Under the pieces are notes generated by a model. The model was not told the origin of the DNA. It was given only the letters and a program-made list of their open reading frames with translations, and ran no database searches. 64,000 nucleotides of DNA from Thermoanaerobaculia bacterium. GTDB taxonomy: Bacteria > Acidobacteriota > Thermoanaerobaculia > Multivoradales > J023. Where the stretch lies: contig JALCBJ010000017.1 in NCBI GenBank assembly GCA_028066595.1, positions 1 through 64,000 of the forward strand, in the 5' to 3' direction. A program made the translations under genes and the position numbers. Shown in pieces: positions 43,161-52,229 of this stretch; the first letter of the stretch is position 1; each line of letters begins with the position of its first letter.

Positions 43161-44381
43161 TCATTCAGCAGAGGAATCCTCGAAGTTGGCCAGAGGAGAA
43201 TCACCTCCGTTGTGCCAAACCGCGGCGTCGACGTCCTGCAGCTGACCTGGTGAGGCGATGCGGGTGACCCCGAGTTCGCGCAGCCCGGTCTCGAAGGCGC
43301 CATCGCGATGTCCGAGGGCGATACCTTGTAGACGACCTCGCCAGGAGCGAAGCAGTTTCCAGACCGCCGTGCGCGACCTCACCGGCACGATCCGAACGGT
43401 TCGGAGCCCGGGGCTCTCCAGTCTTCTTGGCTCTTGATCCTCGTCGATCCGTTCCAGGAGAACAGTTCCGAGCCGCAGAGGCAGGTCGATCGCACGGTGT
43501 CCAGCCATGACGGCCTCTTCGCGCGCGGCGCGCACCGCGGCCAGCTGGTCGACCCTTGCCGGCCCTGGAGGCAAGTCCTTGGCCAGGGCGATCAGCTGCT
43601 CCGCCAGCGCGTCGGCCAGATCTGATGCCAAGCCCTCGATGTGATCTGGAGCGGACGAATCGGTCACCAACACCGAATGTATCGACAGACAGCCTTGTTG
43701 ATCGAAGAGAGCCACGTCTCGGGCCAACCCGCGCGCAGTGGTGGCCAGCTCGATCCCAGATGTCGATGGAACGATGCCAAGCGAGATCCGGTGACCTTGA
43801 CCGGTGAAGCTTCCTGTCGCTCGGCCGCCGAGATCGGCGATAGCACCATCGCCACCGTAGGCGATCACCCTTCCGACCCGCGCCAGGATCGGATCCTCGA
43901 TGCCCCGTACTCCGCCTCGCCACGTGGCTGTGGCGACAGCATCCCGGATCTCCGGTGCGACTGCCTCTAGCCGCCGAAGAAACCAGGGTGTGAAGTCTGG
44001 CTCCGCCGAGGGTGTCTTGAGGAACACGGGGCGTCTCGCCGCCAGGGCGGGCAGAAGACACTGCAGAGCGAGCCCGGGCAAGTTCGACGCCAACACGACG
44101 AATGCGGGTCGGAGCCGTTCGTTCGGCGGAGGCGTGTTCAGCAGTAGATTCCGTGCTGCCTCCGTGCGGACGCCGCGCACCACGACGCAGAGCCCGGCCT
44201 CGAGTCCCTCAGGAGACAGTCTCGCTGCCTCCGCCATGCTGCTTCGGAGGTCTGCAGGCAGCTGTCGCGGCAGGTCGTTGGTGGCGCTCCACCATGCCTC
44301 TGCCAGGTGTTTCCCAGGCACTCCACGTAGGCACTCGGCGCCGAGGCGCTCCAGGCGATCGAGCTGCCCGACCGGGTCCAT
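43161..44381 (-). CDS. LuxC-type acyl-CoA reductase (ALDH superfamily)
   Basis: 406 residues from ATG 44381. It has the LuxC/acyl-CoA reductase arrangement: 'FVVLASNLPGLALQCLLPAL', 'FLKTPSAEPDFTPWFLRRLE', 'IAYGGDGAIADLGGRA', and the catalytic Cys in 'LFDQQGCLSIHSV'. LuxC reduces acyl chains to aldehydes by an acyl-enzyme intermediate. No LuxD, LuxE or luciferase gene is here. A TACAAT box stands six bases before its ATG. It is divergent from the GT2 glycosyltransferase, 76 bases away. Confidence 0.8.
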   Translation of the reverse strand: MDPVGQLDRLERLGAECLRGVPGKHLAEAWWSATNDLPRQLPADLRSSMAEAARLSPEGLEAGLCVVVRGVRTEAARNLLLNTPPPNERLRPAFVVLASNLPGLALQCLLPALAARRPVFLKTPSAEPDFTPWFLRRLEAVAPEIRDAVATATWRGGVRGIEDPILARVGRVIAYGGDGAIADLGGRATGSFTGQGHRISLGIVPSTSGIELATTARGLARDVALFDQQGCLSIHSVLVTDSSAPDHIEGLASDLADALAEQLIALAKDLPPGPARVDQLAAVRAAREEAVMAGHRAIDLPLRLGTVLLERIDEDQEPRRLESPGLRTVRIVPVRSRTAVWKLLRSWRGRLQGIALGHRDGAFETGLRELGVTRIASPGQLQDVDAAVWHNGGDSPLANFEDSSAE

Positions 44382-44387
44382 GGCGTC

Positions 44388-44393
44388 ATTGTA
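44388..44393 (-). promoter_or_regulatory. -10 box giving a probable leaderless start for the LuxC-type gene
   Basis: TACAAT on the minus strand, six bases (GACGCC) before ATG 44381. No Shine-Dalgarno. Confidence 0.6.
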
Positions 44394-44457
44394 GCGGGCC
44401 GTCTCCACCGCCGCGCTCCATCGGCTGTCAGGTGCCCGGCTGATACTCTCCCGCGCG

Positions 44458-45204
44458 ATGGATGTCTCGACCTCCCACTCGCCGCCGGTGCACCACGCGT
44501 TCGGTCTGTCGGTGGTGATTCCGGCGTATAACGAGGAGCAGAGGCTACGCCCGACTCTCGAAAGCGTCTCGAGTTTTCTGATCGCTCGGGGCCAAGACTT
44601 CGAAATCTTGGTAGTCGATGATGGCAGCACAGACGGTACGGCCTCCGAGGCCCTGACCTACGCCGACCAGGGCGTCCGCGTCGTGTCCCTTGGTCGCAAC
44701 CAGGGCAAGGGAGCCGCCGTACGGCGGGGCGTTCTGGAGAGCAGGGGCGAGACGGTGCTGTTGTGTGACGCGGACCTGTCTACGCCGATCGAGGATCTTG
44801 CCAAGCTGGAGGTTCATCTGGGCGAAGCAGAGCTCATCCTGGGCTCCCGCGCCGTCGAAGAGTCTGACGTGGCGGTCCATCAGCCGATCTACCGGGAGCT
44901 CATGGGCAAGATCTTCAACCGGCTGATCCGACTCGGCGGCGTCGACGGCATTCGCGACACGCAGTGTGGCTTCAAGCTGCTGCGGGGTGACGTCGCCCGC
45001 GAGCTCTTCGAGAGTATGGTGACGCCAGGCTTCGCCTTCGACGTGGAGCTGGTGTGGCTCGCCCGTCGCTCCGGACACAGAGTGGCCGAGGTCGGCGTCA
45101 CCTGGCGCGACGCACCGGGCTCCAGTGTCAACCCTCTGCTCGACCCGCCGAAGATGCTGTTGGAGATCGCCCGCTTCCGCTGGAAGCACCGGGCTCGGAA
45201 GTAG
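44458..45204 (+). CDS. GT2 family glycosyltransferase (dolichyl-phosphate glucosyltransferase-like)
   Basis: 248 residues. GT-A motifs: 'LSVVIPAYNEEQRLRPTLES', 'ILVVDDGSTDGTAS', 'SLGRNQGKGAAVRRGVLESR', 'LLCDADLSTPIEDLAKL' (the DxD region) and 'RDTQCGFKLL'. The nearest form is the Alg5/DPM1 type, which transfers a sugar from a nucleotide donor to a polyprenyl phosphate. No C-terminal membrane helix is present. A GATACT hexamer lies ten bases upstream of its ATG. Confidence 0.88.
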   Translation: MDVSTSHSPPVHHAFGLSVVIPAYNEEQRLRPTLESVSSFLIARGQDFEILVVDDGSTDGTASEALTYADQGVRVVSLGRNQGKGAAVRRGVLESRGETVLLCDADLSTPIEDLAKLEVHLGEAELILGSRAVEESDVAVHQPIYRELMGKIFNRLIRLGGVDGIRDTQCGFKLLRGDVARELFESMVTPGFAFDVELVWLARRSGHRVAEVGVTWRDAPGSSVNPLLDPPKMLLEIARFRWKHRARK

Positions 45205-45227
45205 ACGCCGACCTCGCTTCGCATGAC

Positions 45228-46841
45228 CTAGTTGCCTTTCGGCACGACGGCGCTCCATCGAGCCGCGTGACCGCGTTCGAAGTCGTCGCTGAAGACACTC
45301 TGGCTACGCAGCACTAAAGCGCCTCCGGCTCCTGCCGAGCCTCCGCTCGACTCGCGACCAGGCACACCGACCGCCAAGCCGGCGCCACCCGTGCCCTTGA
45401 AGTTCCCCGCCGCGAGAGCGAATCCGAGCTCATCACCTGCCTCGTTCGTCAGCAACAAGAAACCGTTCCAAAGTTGTGCGCCGGCTGTTTGAAGTCCGGA
45501 AGACGTGCCATAGAGGATCGCGACGTTGCCCGAGTTCACCGTCCCGAGAACGTTGTCGAGCGGATAGCCGATCGCCAGGTCGTCGCGTCCGTCGGCGCTG
45601 AAGTCGCTGGCAGCCAACGTCTCTCCGAAACGGTCGAAAGCGGCGATCTCGGGGCTTATCAAGTTCTCGAAGAAGATCTGATCACCAGCGACGCCGAGAC
45701 CCGCGCCATCACCATAGAGGACCTGCACTGCACCGGAGGCGTTCGGGCCGAACTGCGATTCTCCTGGAATGCCGATCGCCAGGTCGAGGTCTCCATCACC
45801 GTCGTAGTCTCCGAGGGCCAGCGAGGCTCCGAACTCATCACCGGTCGCCGAGTCCCCGAGCAGGCCGTCCCGGTCCTGGTTCCATATCTCCTGATTCGAG
45901 GCAATGACGACGCCATTGCTCCCGCCGGCCAGCATCTGGACGGCTCCCGATCCCGGCTGGAGGCCGACCAGGTCCCCGGGTGAGCCGATGAGCAGATCTC
46001 CCCGCAAGTCCTCCGTCACGTCACCGATGGCCAGGGCGGCACCGAAGCGATCGTCGGGAGATGCGATGCCAAACACGCCGCTCGAGTTCTGATGCAGGAA
46101 TACATGATCGACGACGCCCAGCCCGTCCGCGCTGCCCGAGACGATGATGTTGACCGCTCCGGCATTGGAGAATCCGCCCACTTCCTCGCCGGGAGAACCC
46201 ACCACCAGGTCCGGATGCGGCTCTATGCCGAGTCGCCCAGCGGCCAGGGTGGCACCAAATTCGTCGCCTGCGTCGGCACCACCGGCAAGCACTTCCTGAT
46301 CGAAGAAGGTCGCACGAGAGAAGTCGAAGCTGAGGCCAGGTGAGCCATAGACCACCCCGACTCGACCGGCATTGTCATTGCCCATGATGGACTCGCCCGG
46401 GATGCCGATGGCGAGGTCATCGAAGCCGTCCAGATCGAAGTCTGCAACGGCCAACGAGGAACCGAATCGATCGCCAGCCTCCGCGTCGCCACCCGCCAGT
46501 ATGCCCTCATGAAACACAAGATCGATCACCTCGCCAGCCCCCTCGCCGGCACCGCCGAAGAGAATACGGACCGATCCAGCGTCAACCAAGGTTATGAGGT
46601 CTTCCTCCGGGATCCCTACCGCCAGGTCATCGAAGCCATCGCCATTGAAGTCACCAACGGCGAGCGCCTCGCCACTGCGGTCTTGTGTTTCGTTGCCAGG
46701 AAACCAGTCGCTGTCCGCCGCGATCAACTGCGCCGTCACCGGTACCGTGACGAAGAGCGCTACGAGACAGGACAAAGCCGAGATCCACGCCCAGTTCCAG
46801 GAGCTAGGTCTTGTCTCGATGTCGTGATGAGCTTTCTTCAT
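45228..46841 (-). CDS. Exported FG-GAP (integrin-alpha-like) beta-propeller protein
   Basis: 537 residues from ATG 46841, with GAGAGG upstream. Signal peptide ('ISALSCLVALFVTVPVTAQL') then about seven FG-GAP blades, each with a calcium-type loop such as 'VGDFNGDGFDDLAVGIP', 'VADFDLDGFDDLAIGIPGES', 'LGDYDGDGDLDLAIGIPGES' and 'ASDFSADGRDDLAIGYP'. The chain ends 'DDFERGHAARWSAVVP', the common tail of such secreted proteins. Probably surface-exposed or released, binding Ca2+ and unknown partners. A damaged second copy lies immediately upstream. Confidence 0.9.
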   Translation of the reverse strand: MKKAHHDIETRPSSWNWAWISALSCLVALFVTVPVTAQLIAADSDWFPGNETQDRSGEALAVGDFNGDGFDDLAVGIPEEDLITLVDAGSVRILFGGAGEGAGEVIDLVFHEGILAGGDAEAGDRFGSSLAVADFDLDGFDDLAIGIPGESIMGNDNAGRVGVVYGSPGLSFDFSRATFFDQEVLAGGADAGDEFGATLAAGRLGIEPHPDLVVGSPGEEVGGFSNAGAVNIIVSGSADGLGVVDHVFLHQNSSGVFGIASPDDRFGAALAIGDVTEDLRGDLLIGSPGDLVGLQPGSGAVQMLAGGSNGVVIASNQEIWNQDRDGLLGDSATGDEFGASLALGDYDGDGDLDLAIGIPGESQFGPNASGAVQVLYGDGAGLGVAGDQIFFENLISPEIAAFDRFGETLAASDFSADGRDDLAIGYPLDNVLGTVNSGNVAILYGTSSGLQTAGAQLWNGFLLLTNEAGDELGFALAAGNFKGTGGAGLAVGVPGRESSGGSAGAGGALVLRSQSVFSDDFERGHAARWSAVVPKGN

Positions 46842-47066
46842 GGGTTGAACCTCTCTCGTTGCTCTCAATATGAAGCGACCCGGCTCCACGTCGAGATGTA
46901 TTGGCACCCATCGACATCCTGGTCTGCCGCCGTGGTCCGGCGCTCGACCTGACCATGGTGCGCGAGATGTCGCGAGAATCGATCTGTTGCTTCGGATCTT
47001 GGCGCTTCGCGAACGCGCGTGGCCTGATCCCCTGCTTATAGATCGCTAAGGTTTCGCCAAGGGACC
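46842..47066. repeat. Direct repeat, copy A (leader of the FG-GAP gene)
   Basis: It is clearly similar to 47479-47690. Shared blocks include CTCCACGTCGAG, TGTATTGGCAC, GAGATGTCGCGAGAATC and GGCCTGATCCCCTGCTTA. It probably holds the promoter of the FG-GAP gene and marks a tandem duplication. Confidence 0.75.
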
Positions 47067-47478
47067 GGGTCGGTTCCTCGATGGTGACCAAGAAGAAGCC
47101 GTTCCAAGCGGCGCGCCGGCAGTCTGCAATCCACGCCGCCACCCATCGTGCCCTCATGAAGTATGGGTGCCGGTGGCGGGGCCGATGGCCTGCTGCCGTA
47201 GTGAATACGGACCGATCCCGCGTCGACCTCTTCCTCGACGTCGTCCCTGGTATCCCCACCGCGAGCTCATCGAAGCCATCGGCCGTTGAAGTCGACGGCA
47301 AGCGGCTCGCCGGTGCGATCTCGAGTTTCGAAGCCTACAAACCAGCGCCGGTCCGCTGCGATCAACTGAGCTGCGACTGAGACGGTGACGAAGAGTGGTA
47401 CGAGACAAGACAAAGCCGAGATCCATCTCCACCTCCGAGGCGAGGCGTTCCCTCGATGTCGGAAAGAGCCTTCTTCAT
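47045..47478 (-). pseudogene. Decayed tandem copy of the FG-GAP gene
   Basis: Reading the minus strand from ATG 47478, the start region matches that of the neighbouring gene, but the frame is lost within a few codons. 'ISALSCLVPLFVTVSVAAQL' and 'IAADRRWFVGFETRDRTGEP' then appear in a shifted frame, followed by 'DGFDELAVGIPG' in another. After that the sequence jumps to a remnant of the C-terminal third ('WNGFFLVTIEEPTRSLG'). So it has at least two frameshifts and an internal deletion of about 1.1 kb compared with the intact copy. It is not expected to make a product. Confidence 0.85.
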
Positions 47479-47690
47479 GGTTTGAACCTCTCGTTGCTCC
47501 CGACGTGAAGCCCTGTAGCTCCACGTCGAGGTGTATTGGCACTCATCGACATCGCCGAGACTCGGCGTTCGGCCGAGATGTCGCGAGAATCAATCTGTCC
47601 GGGCGGACCTTGGCGCTTCGCGCTCGCGCGAGGCCTGATCCCCTGCTTAGGGATCGCTGAGGCATCGCCAAGAACGAGGCCTTGTTACGA
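47479..47690. repeat. Direct repeat, copy B (leader of the pseudogene)
   Basis: Partner of 46842-47066. It now also lies directly before the divergent winged-helix regulator gene, so part of it may serve as that gene's promoter region. Confidence 0.75.
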
Positions 47691-47722
47691 TCATCGTGGC
47701 CTTGGGGGGCACAGATACACGG

Positions 47723-49693
47723 ATGGAAACGACGGACCGACCTCTGCGGAAATCGAGCCTCGAGATCGGCGACTGTCGTCTCGAGCCGGCGCTCCTGCGC
47801 CTGCGTCGCGCGGGGCAGGTGATTCGACTCGAGCCCAGGGCCGTGGAATTGTTGCTCTTCCTCGCCGAACGAGCACCGCAGGTGGTGAGCCGGGCCGAGA
47901 TCTTCGAGCACGTCTGGCAAGGCCGTGCGGTGGTCGACGAGACGTTGACCCGCTGTGTCTCCTTGCTACGCCAGGCCTTTGGTGACAGTGCCCGGGATCC
48001 TCGCTACATCGAGACCATTCCAAGACGCGGCTACCGTCTATTGGCCGAGGTCCGGCAGGCCACTCAAGATTCTGGAGCCGAGAATCCCGAGGTCGAGACT
48101 CCCCCAAACGAGAGGAAGAATGGGAATGGAGCCGAATCCCGGAAACCGGCTCTGCCTTCTGAGACGTCCGCGAACGAGAAAAGGCCAAGAGCACGAAAGT
48201 ATGCTCCGGCGCTCCTGGTCGCGATTCTGGTGGTGATCGCCGCCGGTCTTTGGTCGCTCTTTCTAGAGCGTACGCCTTCGCTGTCTTCCCCACCAACGCT
48301 GTCGGAGCCACGCCTGGCCGTCTTACCCTTCGAAAACCTCTCGGGAGTGGAATCCGATCGCTACCTGGCCGAAGGTATGACCGAAGAGCTGATCCATCAG
48401 CTCGCCTCCCTTTCCGGTCTGCGCGTGGTCTCTCGAACCTCGGTGACGAGCAAGATCATCGGCGAGCAACCGATCGCGGAAGTCGCTCGGCAGCTCCGAG
48501 CCGACTACTTGCTGGAGGGCTCGGTCCTGGCTGTGGACGAGCGCATCCGCATCACCGCCCAGCTGATACGACCGGATGTAGACGAACACCTGTGGTCTGG
48601 GGCCTACGATCGGGCGCTGGCCGATGTGTTGAGCCTGCATCGCGACGTCGCCTTCGATGTCGCTCGTCAAGTCGAAGCCGAGCTCACGGCCCCAGAGAGG
48701 GCTCGCCTCGGAGAGGTCCGTACGGTGGACCCAGAGGCCTACAGGCTTTATCTCGAAGGTAGCCAGGCCCTCAGCCGCCGCACCGTCGCCGGAATGGCAG
48801 CGGCGCTCGACCTGTTCGGGAGAGCCGTCGAGATCGACCCAACCTTTGCCGACGCGTGGTCTGCTCTGGCCAGTGCTCACATGCTCAGCGATCCCTACCT
48901 GAAAGTCGCGCAAACTGTGGCTTACAACCGAGCCCGGCAAGCCATCGAGAAGGCTCTCGAAATCGATCCGAATCTGGCGTCCGCCTACGTTTCACTTGGC
49001 CTTCTGAAGCTCTTTCGAGACTGGGATTGGGCTGGATCGGAGGAGGCCTATCGACGCGCTGTGGCTTTGGAGCCGAGCCACGCACGAGCCCACCAATGGC
49101 TCTCCGAGATGCTGTCTCTCGCCGGCCGCCATGACGAAGCCCTGGACGAGGTGCGGATCGCCGTCGACCTCGATCCACTGTCGCCGCTCGTTCACGCTGC
49201 CTGGGGCCAACGTCTCAATGCTGCCGGCCGGCATCGCGAGGCGCTGCTTCGCTTCGATCAGGCCGACGCTCTCGGGGCGACGTTCAGCTGGCATCTCCGC
49301 GAGGTCGCCTATGCTCACGAACGCCTGGGCTCCGAATCCGCGGCTTTGGAGGCGCGCATTGATCAGGCACGTAGCGGCGGCACCGGCGGCGAAGAGTTGG
49401 CCTCCTTGCTCGCGGCCATCGACGAAGGCGGCATCAAAGGGTACTGGCGTTGGCAGCTACCGCGCCTGCTGGCGCCGCAAGCCGACGAGCCGGTGCTGAT
49501 CGCCGAAGCCTACGCCGCTCTCGGCGACCACGAAGAGGCCCTGCCCTGGCTTCAGCTCGCGGTCAGAAAACGCGGTGGGTGGTTTCTGCACATCTCGAAG
49601 AGCCCGGCCTTCGACGATCTCCGGAACGACGCGCGATTCCGGCAGCTGCTCAGCGAAGCCACTCCGGCCGCGAGTCCGGCCGCCACCGAGTAA
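47723..49693 (+). CDS. Membrane-anchored winged-helix (CadC/ToxR-like) regulator with TPR domain
   Basis: 656 residues from ATG 47723 (GTG 47696 is possible). An OmpR-type winged helix (about 10-105) carries 'RLEPRAVELLLFLAERAPQV', 'VVDETLTRCVSLLRQAFGDS' and 'YIETIPRRGYRLL'. One membrane helix ('ALLVAILVVIAAGLWSLF') follows, then a periplasmic FlgO/TolB-N-like domain ('RLAVLPFENLSGVESDRYLA', 'GMTEELIHQLASLSGLRVVS') and several TPRs. It should bind DNA directly from the membrane. The signal and targets are unknown. It is divergent from the FG-GAP unit. Confidence 0.85.
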   Translation: METTDRPLRKSSLEIGDCRLEPALLRLRRAGQVIRLEPRAVELLLFLAERAPQVVSRAEIFEHVWQGRAVVDETLTRCVSLLRQAFGDSARDPRYIETIPRRGYRLLAEVRQATQDSGAENPEVETPPNERKNGNGAESRKPALPSETSANEKRPRARKYAPALLVAILVVIAAGLWSLFLERTPSLSSPPTLSEPRLAVLPFENLSGVESDRYLAEGMTEELIHQLASLSGLRVVSRTSVTSKIIGEQPIAEVARQLRADYLLEGSVLAVDERIRITAQLIRPDVDEHLWSGAYDRALADVLSLHRDVAFDVARQVEAELTAPERARLGEVRTVDPEAYRLYLEGSQALSRRTVAGMAAALDLFGRAVEIDPTFADAWSALASAHMLSDPYLKVAQTVAYNRARQAIEKALEIDPNLASAYVSLGLLKLFRDWDWAGSEEAYRRAVALEPSHARAHQWLSEMLSLAGRHDEALDEVRIAVDLDPLSPLVHAAWGQRLNAAGRHREALLRFDQADALGATFSWHLREVAYAHERLGSESAALEARIDQARSGGTGGEELASLLAAIDEGGIKGYWRWQLPRLLAPQADEPVLIAEAYAALGDHEEALPWLQLAVRKRGGWFLHISKSPAFDDLRNDARFRQLLSEATPAASPAATE

Positions 49694-49742
49694 GATGCCG
49701 CAACGGCGACCCGGACCGCTGAACCACGCTGTGGAGGAAAGA

Positions 49743-52160
49743 GTGAGTGTTCTCGAAGCGTACGAAACCATGAGCTACGGCCCTGCACCGGAGAGCGCTC
49801 AGGACGCCATCGCGTGGCTTGATCGTCGCGACCGCAAGTTCGGACTCTACGTGGGCGGCGAGTGGGTAAAGCCCCATTCGAAAGAAACCTTCGACTCGTT
49901 CGACCCATCGACGACCGAGACGCTGGCGGCGATCACCCAGGCGGATCAGAACGATGTCGATCGGGCGGTGAAGGCAGCGCGCGCGGCGTTACCGACCTGG
50001 CGCGACTTGGGCGGCCATGGTCGCGCGCGGTTTCTATACGCCATCGCCCGACAGGTGCAGAAGCAGTCTAGGCGGCTGGCGGTGTTGGAAACCATGGACA
50101 ATGGCAAGCCGATCCGGGAGACCCGGGACATCGACGTGCCGTTGGTGGCCCGCCACTTCTACCACCATGCTGGCTGGGCCCAGCTCATGGAGCGTGAGCT
50201 GCCAGGTTACGGTCCGGTGGGCGTCTGCGGCCAGGTCATCCCGTGGAACTTCCCGCTGCTCATGTTGGCCTGGAAGCTTTCGCCTGCGTTGGCCATGGGG
50301 AACACCGTGGTGCTCAAGCCGGCCGAATTCACGTCGATCACCGCCATGGCTATGGCCGAGATCTTCGATCAGGTGGGTCTGCCCGCTGGCGTCGTCAACA
50401 TCATCACCGGTGACGGGCGGACCGGTGAGGCTCTGGTTCATCACGACGATGTCGACAAGGTGGCGTTTACCGGATCCACTGAGGTAGGCAAGCTGATCCG
50501 GAGCGCGACGGCGGGCTCGGGAAAGAAGCTGAGTTTGGAGCTGGGCGGCAAATCGCCGTTCCTGGTCTTCGACGATGCAGACCTCGACTCTGCCGTCGAG
50601 GGAGTGGTGGACGCGATCTGGTTCAACCAAGGCCAGGTGTGTTGTGCCGGCTCGCGCCTCTTGGTGCACGAGGGCGTGCACGACACCATGGTGGAAAAGC
50701 TGAGCGCGCGCATGGAGACGCTGCGGGTGGGTCCACCACGCGACAAGGCCGTCGACCTGGGAGCCATCGTGGCACCGGTGCAGCTAGAACGTATTTCAGA
50801 GCTGGTCGAGCAGGGCAAAGCGGAAGGTGCGACGTGTTGGCAACCTTCGTGGGCCGTGCCCAAGGAGGGGTGGTTCTATCCGCCGACGCTCTTCACCGGC
50901 GTCTCGAGCTCTTCGACGGTGGTGCGCGAAGAGATCTTCGGTCCCGTGCTGGTGACGATGACCTTTCGCACTCCCAAGGAAGCCGTCCAGCTAGCCAACG
51001 ACACGCGCTACGGGCTGGCGGCCAGCGTGTGGACCGAGAACGTTAACCTCGCCCTGGACATCGCGCCGCAGCTTCAGTCCGGTGTGGTGTGGATCAACTG
51101 CACCAACCTCCTCGACGCCGCCGCCGGCTTCGGTGGCTATCGGGAGTCGGGCTATGGTCGCGAAGGAGGCCGAGAAGGGCTGTGGGAGTACGTTCAGCCG
51201 GAGGACGGTCCGTTCGGGAAGAAAACCGCGAAGACCGCCGATCAGGAAGCCGGCGCCGAGATCCCCAGCGGTTTCGAACCGCCGAAGAAGCCGTCCGCAG
51301 GGTCGGGTCCTCGAGCGATCGACCGTACCGCGAAGATGTACGTCGGCGGCAAGCAGGCACGCCCCGACGGTGGCAACTCCTATCCTGTCGTCGATCCGGA
51401 GGGTCATCTGGTGGGAGAGGCAGGGCTCGGTAACCGCAAGGACATCCGTAACGCGGTCGAAGCGGCTCGCAAGGCCGGCGGCTGGCCGCGGACGACGGCA
51501 CACCTGCGGGCACAGATCCTGTACTACATCGGTGAGAACCTCGAAGCGCGGTCGGCTGAGTTCGCGACACGCATCCGGAGCTTGACCGGAACCACCAAGA
51601 AGCTTGCCGACGCCGAAGTCGCCAAATCGGTAGATCGACTCTTTCTGTGGGCGGCCTGGGCCGACAAGCACGACGGCGCCGTCCACGGCACCCCGTTTCG
51701 AAACGTCACGCTGGCGATGAACGAGCCTTGGGGCATTCTCGGCATCGCCTGTCCTCAGGCTCCGGCGCTCCTACCCTTTGTTTCGCTCGTGGCGCCTGCC
51801 ATCGCCCTGGGCAATCGGGTCGTCGCGATTCCTTCGACCCGCAGTCCCTTGGCCGCCACCGACCTCTACCAGGTGTTCGACACCTCCGACGTGCCCCCAG
51901 GTGTGGTCAATCTGGTCACCGGCCATCGCGAGGCCCTTTCGGAAGTACTGGCAGGTCACGATGCCGTCGACGCCATGTGGTACTTCGGCACCGGCGCCGG
52001 GTCGGCGATGGTGGAGAAGGAATCGGTGGGCAATCTCAAGGCGACTTGGGTCAACTATGGGCGCGCGGTCACCGACTGGTCTGGAGACTGGGCAGAAGGC
52101 GATGAGCTGCTACGCAGGGCGACTCGGGTGAAGAACATCTGGGTCCCCTATGGTGAGTAG
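49743..52160 (+). CDS. Tandem aldehyde dehydrogenase (ALDH16 type), second domain inactive
   Basis: 805 residues from GTG 49743, which has GGAGGA four bases upstream. The first ALDH domain (about 1-470) is complete: 'VCGQVIPWNFPLLMLAWKLS', 'FTGSTEVGKLIRSA', 'LELGGKSPFLVFDDADLDSA' and the catalytic Cys in 'FNQGQVCCAGSRLL'. After an acidic/Lys linker, a second domain (about 520-805) keeps the fold ('ILGIACPQAPALLPFVSLVA') but has 'WVNYGRAVTDW' instead of the Cys site. This is the ALDH16 layout, known from bacteria to animals. The substrate is unknown. Confidence 0.9.
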   Translation: MSVLEAYETMSYGPAPESAQDAIAWLDRRDRKFGLYVGGEWVKPHSKETFDSFDPSTTETLAAITQADQNDVDRAVKAARAALPTWRDLGGHGRARFLYAIARQVQKQSRRLAVLETMDNGKPIRETRDIDVPLVARHFYHHAGWAQLMERELPGYGPVGVCGQVIPWNFPLLMLAWKLSPALAMGNTVVLKPAEFTSITAMAMAEIFDQVGLPAGVVNIITGDGRTGEALVHHDDVDKVAFTGSTEVGKLIRSATAGSGKKLSLELGGKSPFLVFDDADLDSAVEGVVDAIWFNQGQVCCAGSRLLVHEGVHDTMVEKLSARMETLRVGPPRDKAVDLGAIVAPVQLERISELVEQGKAEGATCWQPSWAVPKEGWFYPPTLFTGVSSSSTVVREEIFGPVLVTMTFRTPKEAVQLANDTRYGLAASVWTENVNLALDIAPQLQSGVVWINCTNLLDAAAGFGGYRESGYGREGGREGLWEYVQPEDGPFGKKTAKTADQEAGAEIPSGFEPPKKPSAGSGPRAIDRTAKMYVGGKQARPDGGNSYPVVDPEGHLVGEAGLGNRKDIRNAVEAARKAGGWPRTTAHLRAQILYYIGENLEARSAEFATRIRSLTGTTKKLADAEVAKSVDRLFLWAAWADKHDGAVHGTPFRNVTLAMNEPWGILGIACPQAPALLPFVSLVAPAIALGNRVVAIPSTRSPLAATDLYQVFDTSDVPPGVVNLVTGHREALSEVLAGHDAVDAMWYFGTGAGSAMVEKESVGNLKATWVNYGRAVTDWSGDWAEGDELLRRATRVKNIWVPYGE

Positions 52161-52197
52161 CCACCGATACGCGTCGGTGGCACTTCCTGCCAGGAAG
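52160..52197. terminator. Paired hairpins between convergent genes
   Basis: GCCACCGA/TCGGTGGC (52160-52181, loop TACGCG), then the near-perfect palindrome CTTCCTG-C-CAGGAAG (52183-52197). There is no T-run, so it may aid RNA 3'-end stability or termination on both sides. Confidence 0.4.
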
Positions 52198-52229
52198 CGC
52201 TCCTGGAGTCGCTGCGCGCTCTGAGCTCG

